From Microbacterium festucae (GTDB taxonomy: Bacteria; Actinomycetota; Actinomycetes; Actinomycetales; Microbacteriaceae), in NCBI RefSeq assembly GCF_025421715.1, contig NZ_JAOEFC010000002.1, positions 744,001 to 808,000 on the forward strand: DNA of 64,000 nt, in the 5' to 3' direction. Below are positions 16,305-25,290 of this stretch, in pieces. Each line of letters begins with the position of its first letter. Within the stretch, counting starts at the first letter, position 1. Made by a program: the position numbers and the translations under genes. The notes under the pieces were generated by a model, which saw only the letters and a program-made list of their open reading frames with translations, was not told the origin of the DNA and made no database searches.

Positions 16305-16618
16305 TCAGTAGTGCCTCAAGATATAGGCCCAGGCCGAGTCGAGTGGTTCACCGGTGAGTGGCAGCTTGTACCTGCGGAACAGTTGGCGAAGCTGCCGGCG
16401 GATCTCCTTCTTGGACGCATCCTTCGACGTCCAGTTCGGGTGCACGGCCTGCTTCACGAGGGCGTCCACTTCGGCGACGACTTGGGAGACGAGGGCGGTC
16501 ATCCCTTCCGGGCGATGCGCTTCGAAGATGCGCGTGAGCATGCCGACGTTCGGGTCGGGCAGGTCAGCAAGGACGGTGCCGTCGTCCTCCGCTTCGGTGG
16601 TCTTCAGGTCGGCTTGAG
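16305..16618 (-). pseudogene. hsdR 3' remnant (type I restriction enzyme R subunit C-terminus)
   Basis: The frame ends with LVSQVVAEVDALVKQAVHPN, then EIRRQLRQLFRRYKLPLTGE and PLDSAWAYILRHY. This matches the C-terminal helical domain of type I restriction R subunits, where E-I/V-R-x-x-L-R-x-x-L-x-K-Y is followed by LFD-x-A-Y-x-Y-I-x-x-Y-Y. About 100 codons remain of a protein that normally has about 1000, with no start codon of its own at the left boundary. The frame joins out of phase to the truncated integrase at about 16618, so a deletion has removed most of hsdR together with the integrase catalytic domain. Confidence 0.6.
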
Positions 16619-17290
16619 TAGATAGAGCAGGCGTGCCTTGTCAGCCCGGAACCGCGGGCTGTCGTCGCCCCAGACCTCGAGGGCTGCCCAGACCGCACGA
16701 AACCCATCTGCTGTGAGCGCGTGCACGTCTCTCGAGCGTGGCAGGTCCCTTGCCGAAATCGCACCCGTCGCGGGGTTGGTCGGGATGGCCTCATGGATGG
16801 CGGCGGTCCGGAGAATCGCCCGAAGCGTCGCGTGCGTCTCGGTAGCCGCCGCGTTGCCGTGCTCTTGACGCGTGCGGAGGACTTCCCGACGCACCCAGCC
16901 CAAAGTCACCTTCTTGAGTGGCATCGCGCCGACACCGCCCTCGCGATTGATGACGGCGCGGCCGTCGCGCTCACCACGCCCGTCCGTAACATTGAGCGCA
17001 CGGTTGCGGTACCCCGCGAGACTCGCCTCGGAGACTGTCGACTCGCTGAGCCAGACGGCTGCCGCATCCCTTATCGTGGAGTGCTTCGTGAGCGAGTGCC
17101 CCGAGGCAACGGTGGTCGCCTTCCACTCTCGTCGCAAAGCCTTCTTGGCCTCCTTCTCAGTGTCGCCCGTCGCGTAGACGGTGCGCTTAAACCCGGCGAG
17201 GTCCCGACCGTTCGCCTGCGCAGTCCATCTTTCGCCGCGCATCCGCAGAGTGATGGTGCCCAGCTCGCCCGGTGCGATGCGGACGCTCAT
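16604..17290 (-). pseudogene. Tyrosine integrase, truncated before the catalytic domain
   Basis: 228 residues against a usual 370-420. The N-terminal half has a beta-rich arm-binding domain (GTITLRMRGERWTAQANGRD, then KEAKKALRREWKATT). The SAM-like core-binding domain spans about 70-180 (DAAAVWLSES, YRNRALNVTDGRG, THATLRAILRTAAIHEAIPT, NPATGAI), and the catalytic domain begins near 190 (VHALTADGFRAVWAALE). It stops at ARLLYLLKPT, before the conserved Arg, His-x-x-Arg and Tyr nucleophile. It cannot catalyse recombination. The start overlaps the excisionase-like gene by 4 nt. It lies next to the tRNA, as expected for an integrase of this island. Confidence 0.85.
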
Positions 17291-17496
17291 CGAGCGTTCT
17301 CACGGGTGCGCATCCAGGCCACGATGTCATCCATCCGATACCGGACGCCCTTGGTGGCGGTGAGCCGTACGTAGCCCGGGCCGATGCCGCGGGCGCGCCA
17401 ACCCTCCAGTGTGCGTGCGGAGACATCGAGGTAGACAGCGACGACGGCGGGAGTGAGGAGTCCGACTGTGAGCGGCGATGAATTAGTGCGGGTCAT
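17287..17496 (-). CDS. Excisionase-like helix-turn-helix protein (MerR/HTH_17 type)
   Basis: 69 residues from the ATG at 17496. LLTPAVVAVYLDVSARTLEGW is the helix-turn-helix, ARGIGPGYVRL the wing, and VRYRMDDIVAWMRTR the closing helix, the standard layout of HTH_17 excisionase/Cox-type proteins. In integrated elements such proteins steer the integrase to excision and often repress the operon. It overlaps the truncated integrase gene by 4 nt, so the pair was once an int-xis operon. The longer frame to 17727 would run through the attachment site and is rejected. Confidence 0.8.
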   Translation of the reverse strand: MTRTNSSPLTVGLLTPAVVAVYLDVSARTLEGWRARGIGPGYVRLTATKGVRYRMDDIVAWMRTRENAR

Positions 17497-17635
17497 GGAG
17501 GCCCTATGCACCGGCCTCGGAACATTGTCCCGGCCGTAAGCCGAGGCCAACTGTCGCGTTGCCGCTACCGATTCGTCACCAACCGGAGCGCGCGTTGGCG
17601 AAAAGCGCCAGGGATGAGCGCTTTTGGGCCGCACC

Positions 17636-17653
17636 ACTGTCACACCGCTGTCA
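17636..17653 (+). promoter_or_regulatory. Paired candidate integrase arm-type site, right end
   Basis: ACTGTCA at 17636 and GCTGTCA at 17647 repeat the pair found twice at the left end, again with 11-bp spacing and the ending GCTGTCAA. It lies about 50 nt from the right attachment repeat, in the spacer upstream of the excisionase-like gene. Confidence 0.6.
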
Positions 17654-17701
17654 AACGCGGCACTCGCTAAGGGACTACGGGCTGGAAAACCGCATGATTG
17701 T

Positions 17702-17737
17702 GTACCCCCGGTGGGACTCGAACCCACACTGAAGCGA
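17702..17737. repeat. Right attachment-site repeat, within tRNA-Leu
   Basis: Identical over 36 bp to 11919-11954. It covers the 3' part of the tRNA-Leu gene, whose function was kept on integration. Confidence 0.9.
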
Positions 17738-17775
17738 TTTTAAGTCGCCTGCCTCTGCCATTGGGCTACGGGGGC
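17703..17775 (-). tRNA. tRNA-Leu(UAA), short variable loop
   Basis: A 73-nt cloverleaf: acceptor stem GCCCCCG with CGGGGGT, D-arm, anticodon stem GGCGA/TCGCT with loop CTTAAAA, a 5-nt variable region, and T-arm GTGGG-TTCGAGT-CCCAC. The discriminator is A; CCA is not encoded. The anticodon in the loop is UAA, which reads the Leu codon UUA. Bacterial leucine tRNAs normally have a long variable arm, which is missing here; see findings. The island is inserted at its 3' half. Confidence 0.85.
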
Positions 17776-17818
17776 GTGCGCCCAGGCTAACCCGCGCACG
17801 GGCGCAGCCGGGAACGCA

Positions 17819-17852
17819 CGAACCCCCACCCGGGCAAACGGATGGGGGTTCG
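17819..17852 (-). terminator. Hairpin terminator of ndh
   Basis: A perfect 10-bp stem (CGAACCCCCA at 17819-17828 and its complement at 17843-17852) with a 14-nt loop, 11 nt past the ndh stop. No U-tract follows. Confidence 0.65.
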
Positions 17853-17863
17853 CGATGCAGTCG

Positions 17864-19366
17864 TCAGGCCTCGGTCGCCGCCGCGGCGCGGGCCTTCTCG
17901 GCGGGCGCCGGAGCACCGGCATCCGGAGCCGTCGTCGTGTCGGCGCTCTTGCCGGCCTTCTCGGCGGCCACCGACTTCGGGTCGATCGCCGGCGCGGCGG
18001 GCGCCGCCTCGGGGGCTGCCGGACGCGGACGCGCGGCGAACTCCTCGAAGACGTAGCGCGGGTTCTGCACCGCCTGCAGCGACACGTTGTCGCGGCTCAG
18101 CCAGAAGTTGTGCCACCAGTCGCCGATCACGCGCCACTTGCGCTCCCACGACGGCATCGCCAGGCCGTGGTAGCCGCGGTGCGCGACCCAGGCGACGAAG
18201 CCCTTGAGCGCGATCTTGCCCGACTGGAAGACACCGTTGTAGAGGCCGAGACCGGCCACCGCACCGAGGTTGTGGTGCACGTACTCGCGGGGCAGCTCGT
18301 CGCGCAGCACGGCGACGAGGTTCTTCGCGAGCAGCTTGGCCTGACGCACGGCGTGCTGGGCGTTGGGCACGCAGTACCCGCCGACACCGGCACCGGTCAG
18401 GTCGGGAACGGCCGACACGTCACCGGCGGCCCAGGCGCCCTCGACGACCTCTTCGGCCGAGCCGACGCGCAGGTCGGGGCGGGTGCGGATGCGGCCGCGC
18501 TCTTCGACGGGCAGGTCGCTGCCGCGCACCACGGTGGGGTTGGCCATGACACCGGCGGTCCACACGATGAGGTCGGTGGGGATGGTCTCCCCCGTCGACA
18601 GCTCGACGTTGCCGTCGACGGCGCCCTTGACCTGCGTGTCGAGGTGCACGTAGGCACCGCGCTTGGCGAGGCTCTTCAGCACCCACTCGCTCGTCTTCAG
18701 CGACACCTCGGGCATGATGCGCCCCATCGCCTCGATGAGGTGGAAGTGGGTGTCGTCGAAGGTGAGCTGCGGGTAGTCCTTCAGCAGCGACGAGGCCATC
18801 GCGCGCATCTCGGCGAACACCTCGATGCCGGCGAAGCCACCGCCGACGACGACGACCGTCAGCAGGCGGTCGCGCTCGGGGCCGGCCGGCAGGTTGGCGG
18901 CGCGGTCGAAGTTGGTGAGGATGCGGTCGCGGATGGCGACGGCCTCTTCGATGGTCTTCAGTCCGATCGCGTTCTCGGCGATGCCGGGGATCGGGAAGGT
19001 GCGGGAGACGGCGCCGGCGGTGACGACGATCTGGTCGTAGCTCTCCTGCCACGGGCCGCCGTCGGTGGGGGTGATCGTCGCGGTGCGCGAGGCGTGGTCG
19101 ATGCCGGTGACCTTGGCGGTGACGACCTTGGTGCGCTTGAGGTGGCGACGCAGACCCACGATCGCGTGGCGCGCTTCGATCTCACCGGCGGCGACCTCGG
19201 GCAGGAACGGCTGGTAGGTCATGTAGGGCAGCGGGTCGACGATCGTGACCTCGGCCTCGCCCTTGCGCAGGTGCTTCTCGAGCTTCCAGGCGGTGTAGAA
19301 ACCGGCGTAGCCACCGCCGACGATGAGGATCTTGGGCACGGCCGTGCCGGTCGCGGTGTCAGTCAC
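17864..19366 (-). CDS. ndh: Type II NADH dehydrogenase (NDH-2)
   Basis: 500 residues from a GTG at 19366 with AAGGAG 10 nt upstream. The FAD-binding motif is KILIVGGGYAGFYTAWKLEK near residue 12, the NADH-binding motif VVVVGGGFAGIEVFAEM near 180, and a second FAD contact AWAAGDVSAVPDL near 325. The C-terminal part (GLAMPSWERKWRVIGDWWHN) matches the amphipathic membrane-anchoring helices of NDH-2, which oxidises NADH and reduces menaquinone without pumping protons. The last ~55 residues are an Ala/Pro-rich tail, longer than in most homologues. It lies 19 nt after the subtilase gene on the same strand, so it may be co-transcribed with that cluster, and ends at a hairpin. Confidence 0.9.
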   Translation of the reverse strand: MTDTATGTAVPKILIVGGGYAGFYTAWKLEKHLRKGEAEVTIVDPLPYMTYQPFLPEVAAGEIEARHAIVGLRRHLKRTKVVTAKVTGIDHASRTATITPTDGGPWQESYDQIVVTAGAVSRTFPIPGIAENAIGLKTIEEAVAIRDRILTNFDRAANLPAGPERDRLLTVVVVGGGFAGIEVFAEMRAMASSLLKDYPQLTFDDTHFHLIEAMGRIMPEVSLKTSEWVLKSLAKRGAYVHLDTQVKGAVDGNVELSTGETIPTDLIVWTAGVMANPTVVRGSDLPVEERGRIRTRPDLRVGSAEEVVEGAWAAGDVSAVPDLTGAGVGGYCVPNAQHAVRQAKLLAKNLVAVLRDELPREYVHHNLGAVAGLGLYNGVFQSGKIALKGFVAWVAHRGYHGLAMPSWERKWRVIGDWWHNFWLSRDNVSLQAVQNPRYVFEEFAARPRPAAPEAAPAAPAIDPKSVAAEKAGKSADTTTAPDAGAPAPAEKARAAAATEA

Positions 19367-19385
19367 AGGGGAGGAGCTCCTTGAT

Positions 19386-20699
19386 TCAACGACTCGACGC
19401 GCGGGGTGCGCGCGTCGATCTGATACGCCGGGCAGCTGCGGTGACGCCGAGCGCAATCATTATAGCCGCCACCGTGCCGCCCACGAGCGGCACCGTTCCG
19501 TAGATAAGGGTGTCGCGGGTCGGCAGCAGGGGCGACTGCGGCTTGGTGGGCGGTGCCGCGTCGGGCAGCTGCGGGATGACCACGGGCGTCGCGGTCGGCT
19601 GCGGAGCCGACGGCGCCTGGGCCCGGCGGTAGAGCCGCACCCAGTCCTCCAGGCTTCCCATCGGATTGGCCGACACGCTCGACACCGAGCCGTTCACGGC
19701 CGCCGCGGCATCGATCAGTCCGTAGCCGTAGAGCGGCCCCGGCACCGCCGTCTGGCCGGGCGCCGGCCGGGCGGTGCGGATGATGCGGTTGATGACGTTC
19801 GCGGCATCCAGCTCGGGATGGGCCGAGCGCACGAGGGCGGCGATGCCCGCCACGAGCGGCGCGGCACCGCTGGTTCCCTCCCAGATCACCAGCTGGCCGT
19901 CGGCCGACACGCCGAGCAGCTCTTCGCTGGGCGCGCTGACGCCGATGGTGATGCCCTGCGTCGACGCCTCGACGCTGGCCTGCCCGCTGCGGTCGACGCC
20001 GGCGACGGTGAGCACGCCGGGGATGGTGGCGGGAGCTCCCACCTCGTCGGTGCCACTCCCCTTGTTGCCGGCGGCGACGACCACCACGACGTCGTGCTGG
20101 TAGGCGTAGAGGAACGCGTCGTCCCAGCTGGAGTCCCATGTGAGCGTGTTGGTGGTGAACGACAGGTTGATGACGTCGGCGCCGTTGTCGACCGCCCAGC
20201 GCATGGCCTGCGCCACCTGCTCGACGAACGGCACGGATGCCGCGGCGCCGAACCCGATCGACGCCGACAGCAGGCTCGCCTCGGGCGCGACGCCGATCAT
20301 GCCGGTGTCGGCGCCGGTGCCGCGCGAGGCGGCGAGGGATGCCACCCAGCTGCCGTGGTTGGAGTCCACCGCGCCGACGGGCTTGCGGCCGTCGGAAGAC
20401 CCGGTGCCGGAGAAGTCCTTGCCGCCCACGACGGCGCCGTTGAACTCGACCGGCCCGCGGGCGATGCCGGTGTCGATGACGGCGATGGTGGCGCCGGCTC
20501 CGCGGGTGGTCTGCCACGCGGTGCGCACCCCGTAGTCGTCGAGCCAGTACTCGGCGGCGCGCGCCGGGTCGGGCGGGGTGACCTCGTGCGGGACGACGTC
20601 GACCGGCGCGGCGACCGCCGCCGGCGCCGACAGCGCCGTGACGAGCAGCACCGTCACGCCGGCGACGATGGCCGAGACGCGGGCACCCGCCCGCCTCAT
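19386..20699 (-). CDS. Membrane-anchored S8 (subtilisin-like) serine protease
   Basis: 437 residues from the ATG at 20699, which overlaps the stop of the DUF501 gene (ATGA). A signal peptide (ARVSAIVAGVTVLLVTALSA ending ...AVAA) is followed by the peptidase: Asp in ATIAVIDTGIARG near residue 72, His in AVDSNHGSWVASL near 112, Ser in WEGTSGAAPLVAGIAAL near 270, so the triad is complete. A proline-rich linker precedes a C-terminal helix (YGTVPLVGGTVAAIMIALGV) and an Arg-rich cytoplasmic end. This is the mycosin-like topology: an extracellular protease anchored by its C-terminus. Its target is unknown; no ESX genes are in the window. Confidence 0.88.
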   Translation of the reverse strand: MRRAGARVSAIVAGVTVLLVTALSAPAAVAAPVDVVPHEVTPPDPARAAEYWLDDYGVRTAWQTTRGAGATIAVIDTGIARGPVEFNGAVVGGKDFSGTGSSDGRKPVGAVDSNHGSWVASLAASRGTGADTGMIGVAPEASLLSASIGFGAAASVPFVEQVAQAMRWAVDNGADVINLSFTTNTLTWDSSWDDAFLYAYQHDVVVVVAAGNKGSGTDEVGAPATIPGVLTVAGVDRSGQASVEASTQGITIGVSAPSEELLGVSADGQLVIWEGTSGAAPLVAGIAALVRSAHPELDAANVINRIIRTARPAPGQTAVPGPLYGYGLIDAAAAVNGSVSSVSANPMGSLEDWVRLYRRAQAPSAPQPTATPVVIPQLPDAAPPTKPQSPLLPTRDTLIYGTVPLVGGTVAAIMIALGVTAAARRIRSTRAPRASSR

Positions 20700-21214
20700 A
20701 CGCTCTCCCGCGGCTGCGCGCACGTGCAGCGCTCGGGCGACCAGGTGCCGCGGGCCAGGGCGAGGTCGCCGATGGGGTTCACGCCGGGACCGGCGGCCAG
20801 GGCGTGGCCGGCCAGCGCGTGCAGGCACTTGACGCGGGTGGGCATGCCCCCGGCCGAGACGCCGTCGATCTCGTCGACCTGCCCGTAGACGGCGCGGTCG
20901 GCGAGGTAGCTGCGGTGGGCCGCCTGGTAGGCGGCGGCGATGTCGTCGTCTTCGTCGAGGAGGGCCGCCAGCTCCGGCATCACGTGACCGGCCTCGAGCG
21001 CCGACATGGCGGCGGTGGCCCCGGGGTGGGTCAGGTAGTAGAACGTCGGGAACGGGGTGCCGTCGGGCAGCCGCGGCTCGGTGGCCACGACCGTCGGGTT
21101 GCCGCACACGCAGCGCGCGGCGATGCCGATGACACCGCGCATGGGGCGACCGAGCTGGTCGCGCATGACGGCGAGGTCGTCGTCGGTGGCGGGGGTGAGG
21201 CTGACCGTGGACAC
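20696..21214 (-). CDS. DUF501 family protein
   Basis: 172 residues from the GTG at 21214, which lies exactly 6 nt after a TACCCT -10 box, so the gene likely has its own leaderless promoter as well as reading from upstream. The protein has GRPMRGVIGIAARCVCGNP, PFPTFYYLTHPGATAAMS, GGMPTRVKCLHALAGHALA and a final Cys pair (ERCTCAQPRESV), the typical conserved blocks of DUF501. The cysteines could bind metal. Its place after eno and the septum-formation initiator is the same as in mycobacteria and other actinobacteria. Function unknown. Confidence 0.88.
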   Translation of the reverse strand: MSTVSLTPATDDDLAVMRDQLGRPMRGVIGIAARCVCGNPTVVATEPRLPDGTPFPTFYYLTHPGATAAMSALEAGHVMPELAALLDEDDDIAAAYQAAHRSYLADRAVYGQVDEIDGVSAGGMPTRVKCLHALAGHALAAGPGVNPIGDLALARGTWSPERCTCAQPRESV

Positions 21215-21257
21215 CACACCAGGGTACCGGGCACGCCTGGCGGACTGCTGGAGCCGG

Positions 21258-21752
21258 TCAGCCGCCGTCGGTGGCGGTGCGGGCCAGGCCCGCTGCGGTG
21301 AGCGAGCGCACGAACTGCGACATCCAGTCGTTGCGGGTCTCTTCGACCTCGTCGCTGACCGCCGTCTGCTCGGGCGGCACGGCCGAGGCGGGCAGGTCGT
21401 CGTCGACGAGGTAGACCACCTCGCCGGGGCGCACGTAGTACAGCCGCTCACGGGCCTGCGAGGTGACGTAGGCGGGGTCGGCCCAGCGGTCGCGCTGCGC
21501 CTCGAGGCGGGCGACGTCGTCGGTGCTGACGGCCACCGACTGCTCGAGCGCGGCGATCTGCTGGCGCTGCCCCAGGTAGGTGCCGAAGGTGGGCACCAGC
21601 ACGAAGGCGGCCAGCACCACCAGGCCGAGCATGATGCCGGTGAACGCGGTGAAGCGCAGTCCGCCGACCCAGTCGCGCACGTCGACGCGCGCCTCACGGG
21701 CCTCGCGACGGGGCGCGGTGGAACGGGAAAGGGGACCCGTCGATCTCGGCAC
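21258..21752 (-). CDS. Septum formation initiator (FtsB/DivIC family)
   Basis: 164 residues: a basic cytoplasmic N-terminus (~30 residues), one membrane helix (TGIMLGLVVLAAFVLVPTFG), a coiled coil (QQIAALEQSVAVSTDDVARL) and the FtsB/DivIC signature DPAYVTSQARERLYYVRPGE followed by VVYLVDDDLP. FtsB/DivIC proteins join FtsL and FtsQ in the divisome and help activate septal peptidoglycan synthesis. It lies 32 nt downstream of eno, as in most actinobacteria. The Pro/acidic C-terminus ending TATDGG is longer than in E. coli FtsB. Confidence 0.88.
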   Translation of the reverse strand: MPRSTGPLSRSTAPRREAREARVDVRDWVGGLRFTAFTGIMLGLVVLAAFVLVPTFGTYLGQRQQIAALEQSVAVSTDDVARLEAQRDRWADPAYVTSQARERLYYVRPGEVVYLVDDDLPASAVPPEQTAVSDEVEETRNDWMSQFVRSLTAAGLARTATDGG

Positions 21753-21784
21753 GGGTCCCCTTCCTGTCAGGCGTCGGTGCGCCG

Positions 21785-23164
<1,380 letters not shown>

Positions 23165-23177
23165 TCAAACAGCCCCG

Positions 23178-23846
23178 TCAGACCACGAGCGCCACGGCGA
23201 TGCCGTCCCACCCCTTGGCATCCAGCGTCTGCAGCGCAGTCGCCTCGAAGCGGGGGTCGGATGCCAGCAGCTCCAGGGCCCGACGGGTCCCCTCCACCTG
23301 CGCGGAGGTGTCGCCCGGGTCTGCCACGCGGCCGGCGCGACCCACGTTGTCGACGACGACCACGGTGCCGGGGTGTCCGAGTCGGGCCGCCCAGTCGAGG
23401 TAGAGCGCGCCCGACTCCTTGTCGGCGTCGATGAAGACGAGGTCGAACGGCTCCTCCCCCGCCAGGGTCGGCAGCACGTGCTCGCCCCGGCCCACGCGGA
23501 TGTCGACGAGGGCCCCCACGCCGGCGCGGTCGATGCTGGCGCGGGCGACGGCCGCGTTGGCGGGCTCGGCCTCGATCGTGACCACACGGCCGCCCTCCGG
23601 CAGCGCGCGGGCGAGCCAGATGGTCGAGTAGCCGCCGAGCGTGCCGATCTCGAGCACTCGGCGCGCACCGGCGATGCGGGCCAGCAGGTGCAGGAACTTG
23701 CCGTTGACCGGCGCGACCTCGATGGCGGGCATCCCGGCGTCGGCCTGGTCGCGCACGGCCTGGTCGAGTCCGGGCTCGGCGCCCACGAGGGTGTCGGTGA
23801 AGTAGCGATCGAGTGCGCGCCAGCCGTCGGGCGTCGGATCGCTCAC
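23178..23846 (-). CDS. Class I SAM-dependent O-methyltransferase
   Basis: 222 residues, the size of bacterial catechol-O-methyltransferase-like enzymes. ARRVLEIGTLGGYSTIWLAR near residue 62 is SAM motif I; VVTIEAEPANAAVARA gives the acidic residue binding the SAM ribose; FDLVFIDADKESGALYLDW near 135 and TVVVVDNVGRAGRV near 160 carry the Asp and Asp-Asn metal ligands of the family. It probably methylates a hydroxyl of an aromatic or polyphenol-like substrate; the substrate is unknown. It overlaps the upstream YdeI-like gene by 4 nt, forming a two-gene operon. Confidence 0.87.
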   Translation of the reverse strand: MSDPTPDGWRALDRYFTDTLVGAEPGLDQAVRDQADAGMPAIEVAPVNGKFLHLLARIAGARRVLEIGTLGGYSTIWLARALPEGGRVVTIEAEPANAAVARASIDRAGVGALVDIRVGRGEHVLPTLAGEEPFDLVFIDADKESGALYLDWAARLGHPGTVVVVDNVGRAGRVADPGDTSAQVEGTRRALELLASDPRFEATALQTLDAKGWDGIAVALVV

Positions 23847-24283
23847 GAGCGCACCCCCTCGACGATCGCCCGGATGCGTCGCTCCCGCGTCTCGGCGCGC
23901 TTGGCCTCGGCGACCGAGCGCGCGCGCTCTTTGCGCTGCGAGGGCGGGAGGGCGTCGAAGGCCGCGCGCAGCCCCGGCTCCGCCGCGAGGGCGGCGGCGA
24001 GGTCTTCGGGCACCTCCACGACACGCTCGGCGGTGTCGAGAGCGACTTCGACGTCCACGGTGTCGCCGACATCGACTCCGAGCTCTGCGCGTGCGGCCTT
24101 CGACAGGCCGATCACGTTGCGCCCGTCCATGACGCCCAGGCGCAGCCGCGCGCGGCGATCGCCGATCGTGACGGTGACGGCGGCGCGCTTGCCCCCGCCC
24201 AGCTCGGCGACCTCGTCGTCGGTGAGTTCGATGGCCGCGGCGGGCCCGAACGGTGTCAGCTCCGTGCGCAGTTGCAGGCTCAT
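23843..24283 (-). CDS. DUF1905/YdeI-OmpD-associated family protein
   Basis: 146 residues from the ATG at 24283. An N-terminal beta-barrel-like DUF1905 part (KRAAVTVTIGDRRARLRLGV, NVIGLSKAARAELGVDVGD) is followed by the YdeI/OmdA helix segment (EDLAAALAAEPGLRAAFDAL, PPSQRKERARSVAEAKR) with its RRIRAIVEGVR end. E. coli YdeI-type proteins are linked to stress and antimicrobial-peptide resistance; no biochemical function is established. A CATGAT -10-like box ends 6 nt before the ATG, which favours this start over the longer frame. It is translationally coupled to the methyltransferase gene. Confidence 0.82.
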   Translation of the reverse strand: MSLQLRTELTPFGPAAAIELTDDEVAELGGGKRAAVTVTIGDRRARLRLGVMDGRNVIGLSKAARAELGVDVGDTVDVEVALDTAERVVEVPEDLAAALAAEPGLRAAFDALPPSQRKERARSVAEAKRAETRERRIRAIVEGVRS

Positions 24284-24428
24284 GCCCCGATCATGCCGTG
24301 GGCGGCGGGGTGGGCGCACCCCCCTCGGGCGCGTTGGCGATACCGGACAAACGTGGCCCGCGTGCGCCGCGAGGTCTACATCCGCGAGAAGCGCCGGGTC
24401 AGCGGCGCCGCGCTCTGACGCCCCCCGC

Positions 24429-25238
24429 TCACCGGGCGGCGAGCGCGGTGAGCGCCGCCGGCACCAGGGCCTCGGCGGTGCGCCGATAGCCCACCGCGCT
24501 GGGGTGGAACCGGTCGATCGAGAACATCTCGTCGGGCTGGGCCAGGAAGAACGGGCCCACCGTGCGCCGCAGCGACACCGGGTGGGCCCCGTGGGCCAGG
24601 GCGACCTCGGTCTGCACGGCGGCCAGCCGCCGCGACAGCCGCGAGACCAGGGCGCGCAGGGGCTGCGGCACGGCGCGGAGGGCCCCGAGGTCGGGGCAGG
24701 TCCCCACCACCACCGCCGCCCCGCCCCGCCGCAGCCGTGCGATGGCGTCGGCCAGCTGTGCCGCCGAGCGCGCGGGAGGGATGCGGTGGGTGACGTCGTT
24801 GCCGCCGACGACGATGACCGCGAGCTCGGGCGCGTAGTCGCGGGGCAGAGCGTCGAGCTGCCCGGCCAGCGCCGAGGTCTCCGAGCCCACCACCGCCGCC
24901 GTCCGCAGCCTCACGGGCCGTCCGAGTCGGCGGGCGAGACCTTTGGCCACACGCGCACCGAGGGTCTCTTTGCGGTGCGCCGCGCCCAGGCCCGCAGCGA
25001 TCGAGTCGCCCAGCACCAGCAGGTCGATCGGCTCACCGGAGAGCCGGGGACGCCACACCCGGTCGGCGACCAGCGCCTCCTCGCCCAGCGGCTTGCCGAT
25101 GCGGCGCCGGGCGATGCGCGCCTGGTGGCGCAGCGCCGCGCCCGACAGCGCGACGGCCCCGCCGGCCGCGGCGAGCGCCGCGGTGGCCGTCAGCAGGCCC
25201 CGGCGCGAGCGCACGGGGCCGCGTGTCGTCGTGCCCAC
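24429..25238 (-). CDS. SGNH/GDSL-family hydrolase, membrane-anchored or secreted
   Basis: 269 residues from a GTG at 25238. The N-terminus (RSRRGLLTATAALAAAGGAV) has an Arg pair followed by a hydrophobic stretch, consistent with a signal anchor or twin-arginine-like signal. Block I is LLVLGDSIAAGLGA (Ser nucleophile), block III VIVVGGNDVTHR (Gly, Asn), block V SIDRFHPSAVGYR (Asp and His), so the SGNH set is complete. The enzyme is likely an esterase or deacylase of cell-envelope or external substrates. The TGCGAT-N6-GTG arrangement gives modest support for the start. About 50 nt downstream of hisS. Confidence 0.85.
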   Translation of the reverse strand: MGTTTRGPVRSRRGLLTATAALAAAGGAVALSGAALRHQARIARRRIGKPLGEEALVADRVWRPRLSGEPIDLLVLGDSIAAGLGAAHRKETLGARVAKGLARRLGRPVRLRTAAVVGSETSALAGQLDALPRDYAPELAVIVVGGNDVTHRIPPARSAAQLADAIARLRRGGAAVVVGTCPDLGALRAVPQPLRALVSRLSRRLAAVQTEVALAHGAHPVSLRRTVGPFFLAQPDEMFSIDRFHPSAVGYRRTAEALVPAALTALAAR

Positions 25239-25290
25239 CCCTCGATCGCACACGGCCCGCGTGAACGGCGGGTGAATCCGGGCGCCGGTC

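Larger units (their letters stand above)
11919..17737. mobile_element. Decayed 5.8-kb genomic island integrated in tRNA-Leu
   Basis: The element is bounded by a 36-bp direct repeat of the tRNA 3' half. Next to the intact tRNA lie an excisionase-like HTH gene and a truncated tyrosine integrase, the expected order. The interior is lower in GC than the flanks, with long gene-poor stretches, remnants of hsdR and of an IS5-type transposase, a frameshifted lipoprotein gene and several small unknown genes. Paired GCTGTCA motifs near both ends look like integrase arm sites. The integrase lacks its catalytic residues, so the island cannot excise by itself and may be considered locked in place. Confidence 0.88.

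Noticed and set aside
24340..24418. Plus-strand small frame reading VARVRREVYIREKRR
   Set aside because: No start codon with ribosome site and no independent support; lies in a spacer of 145 nt.
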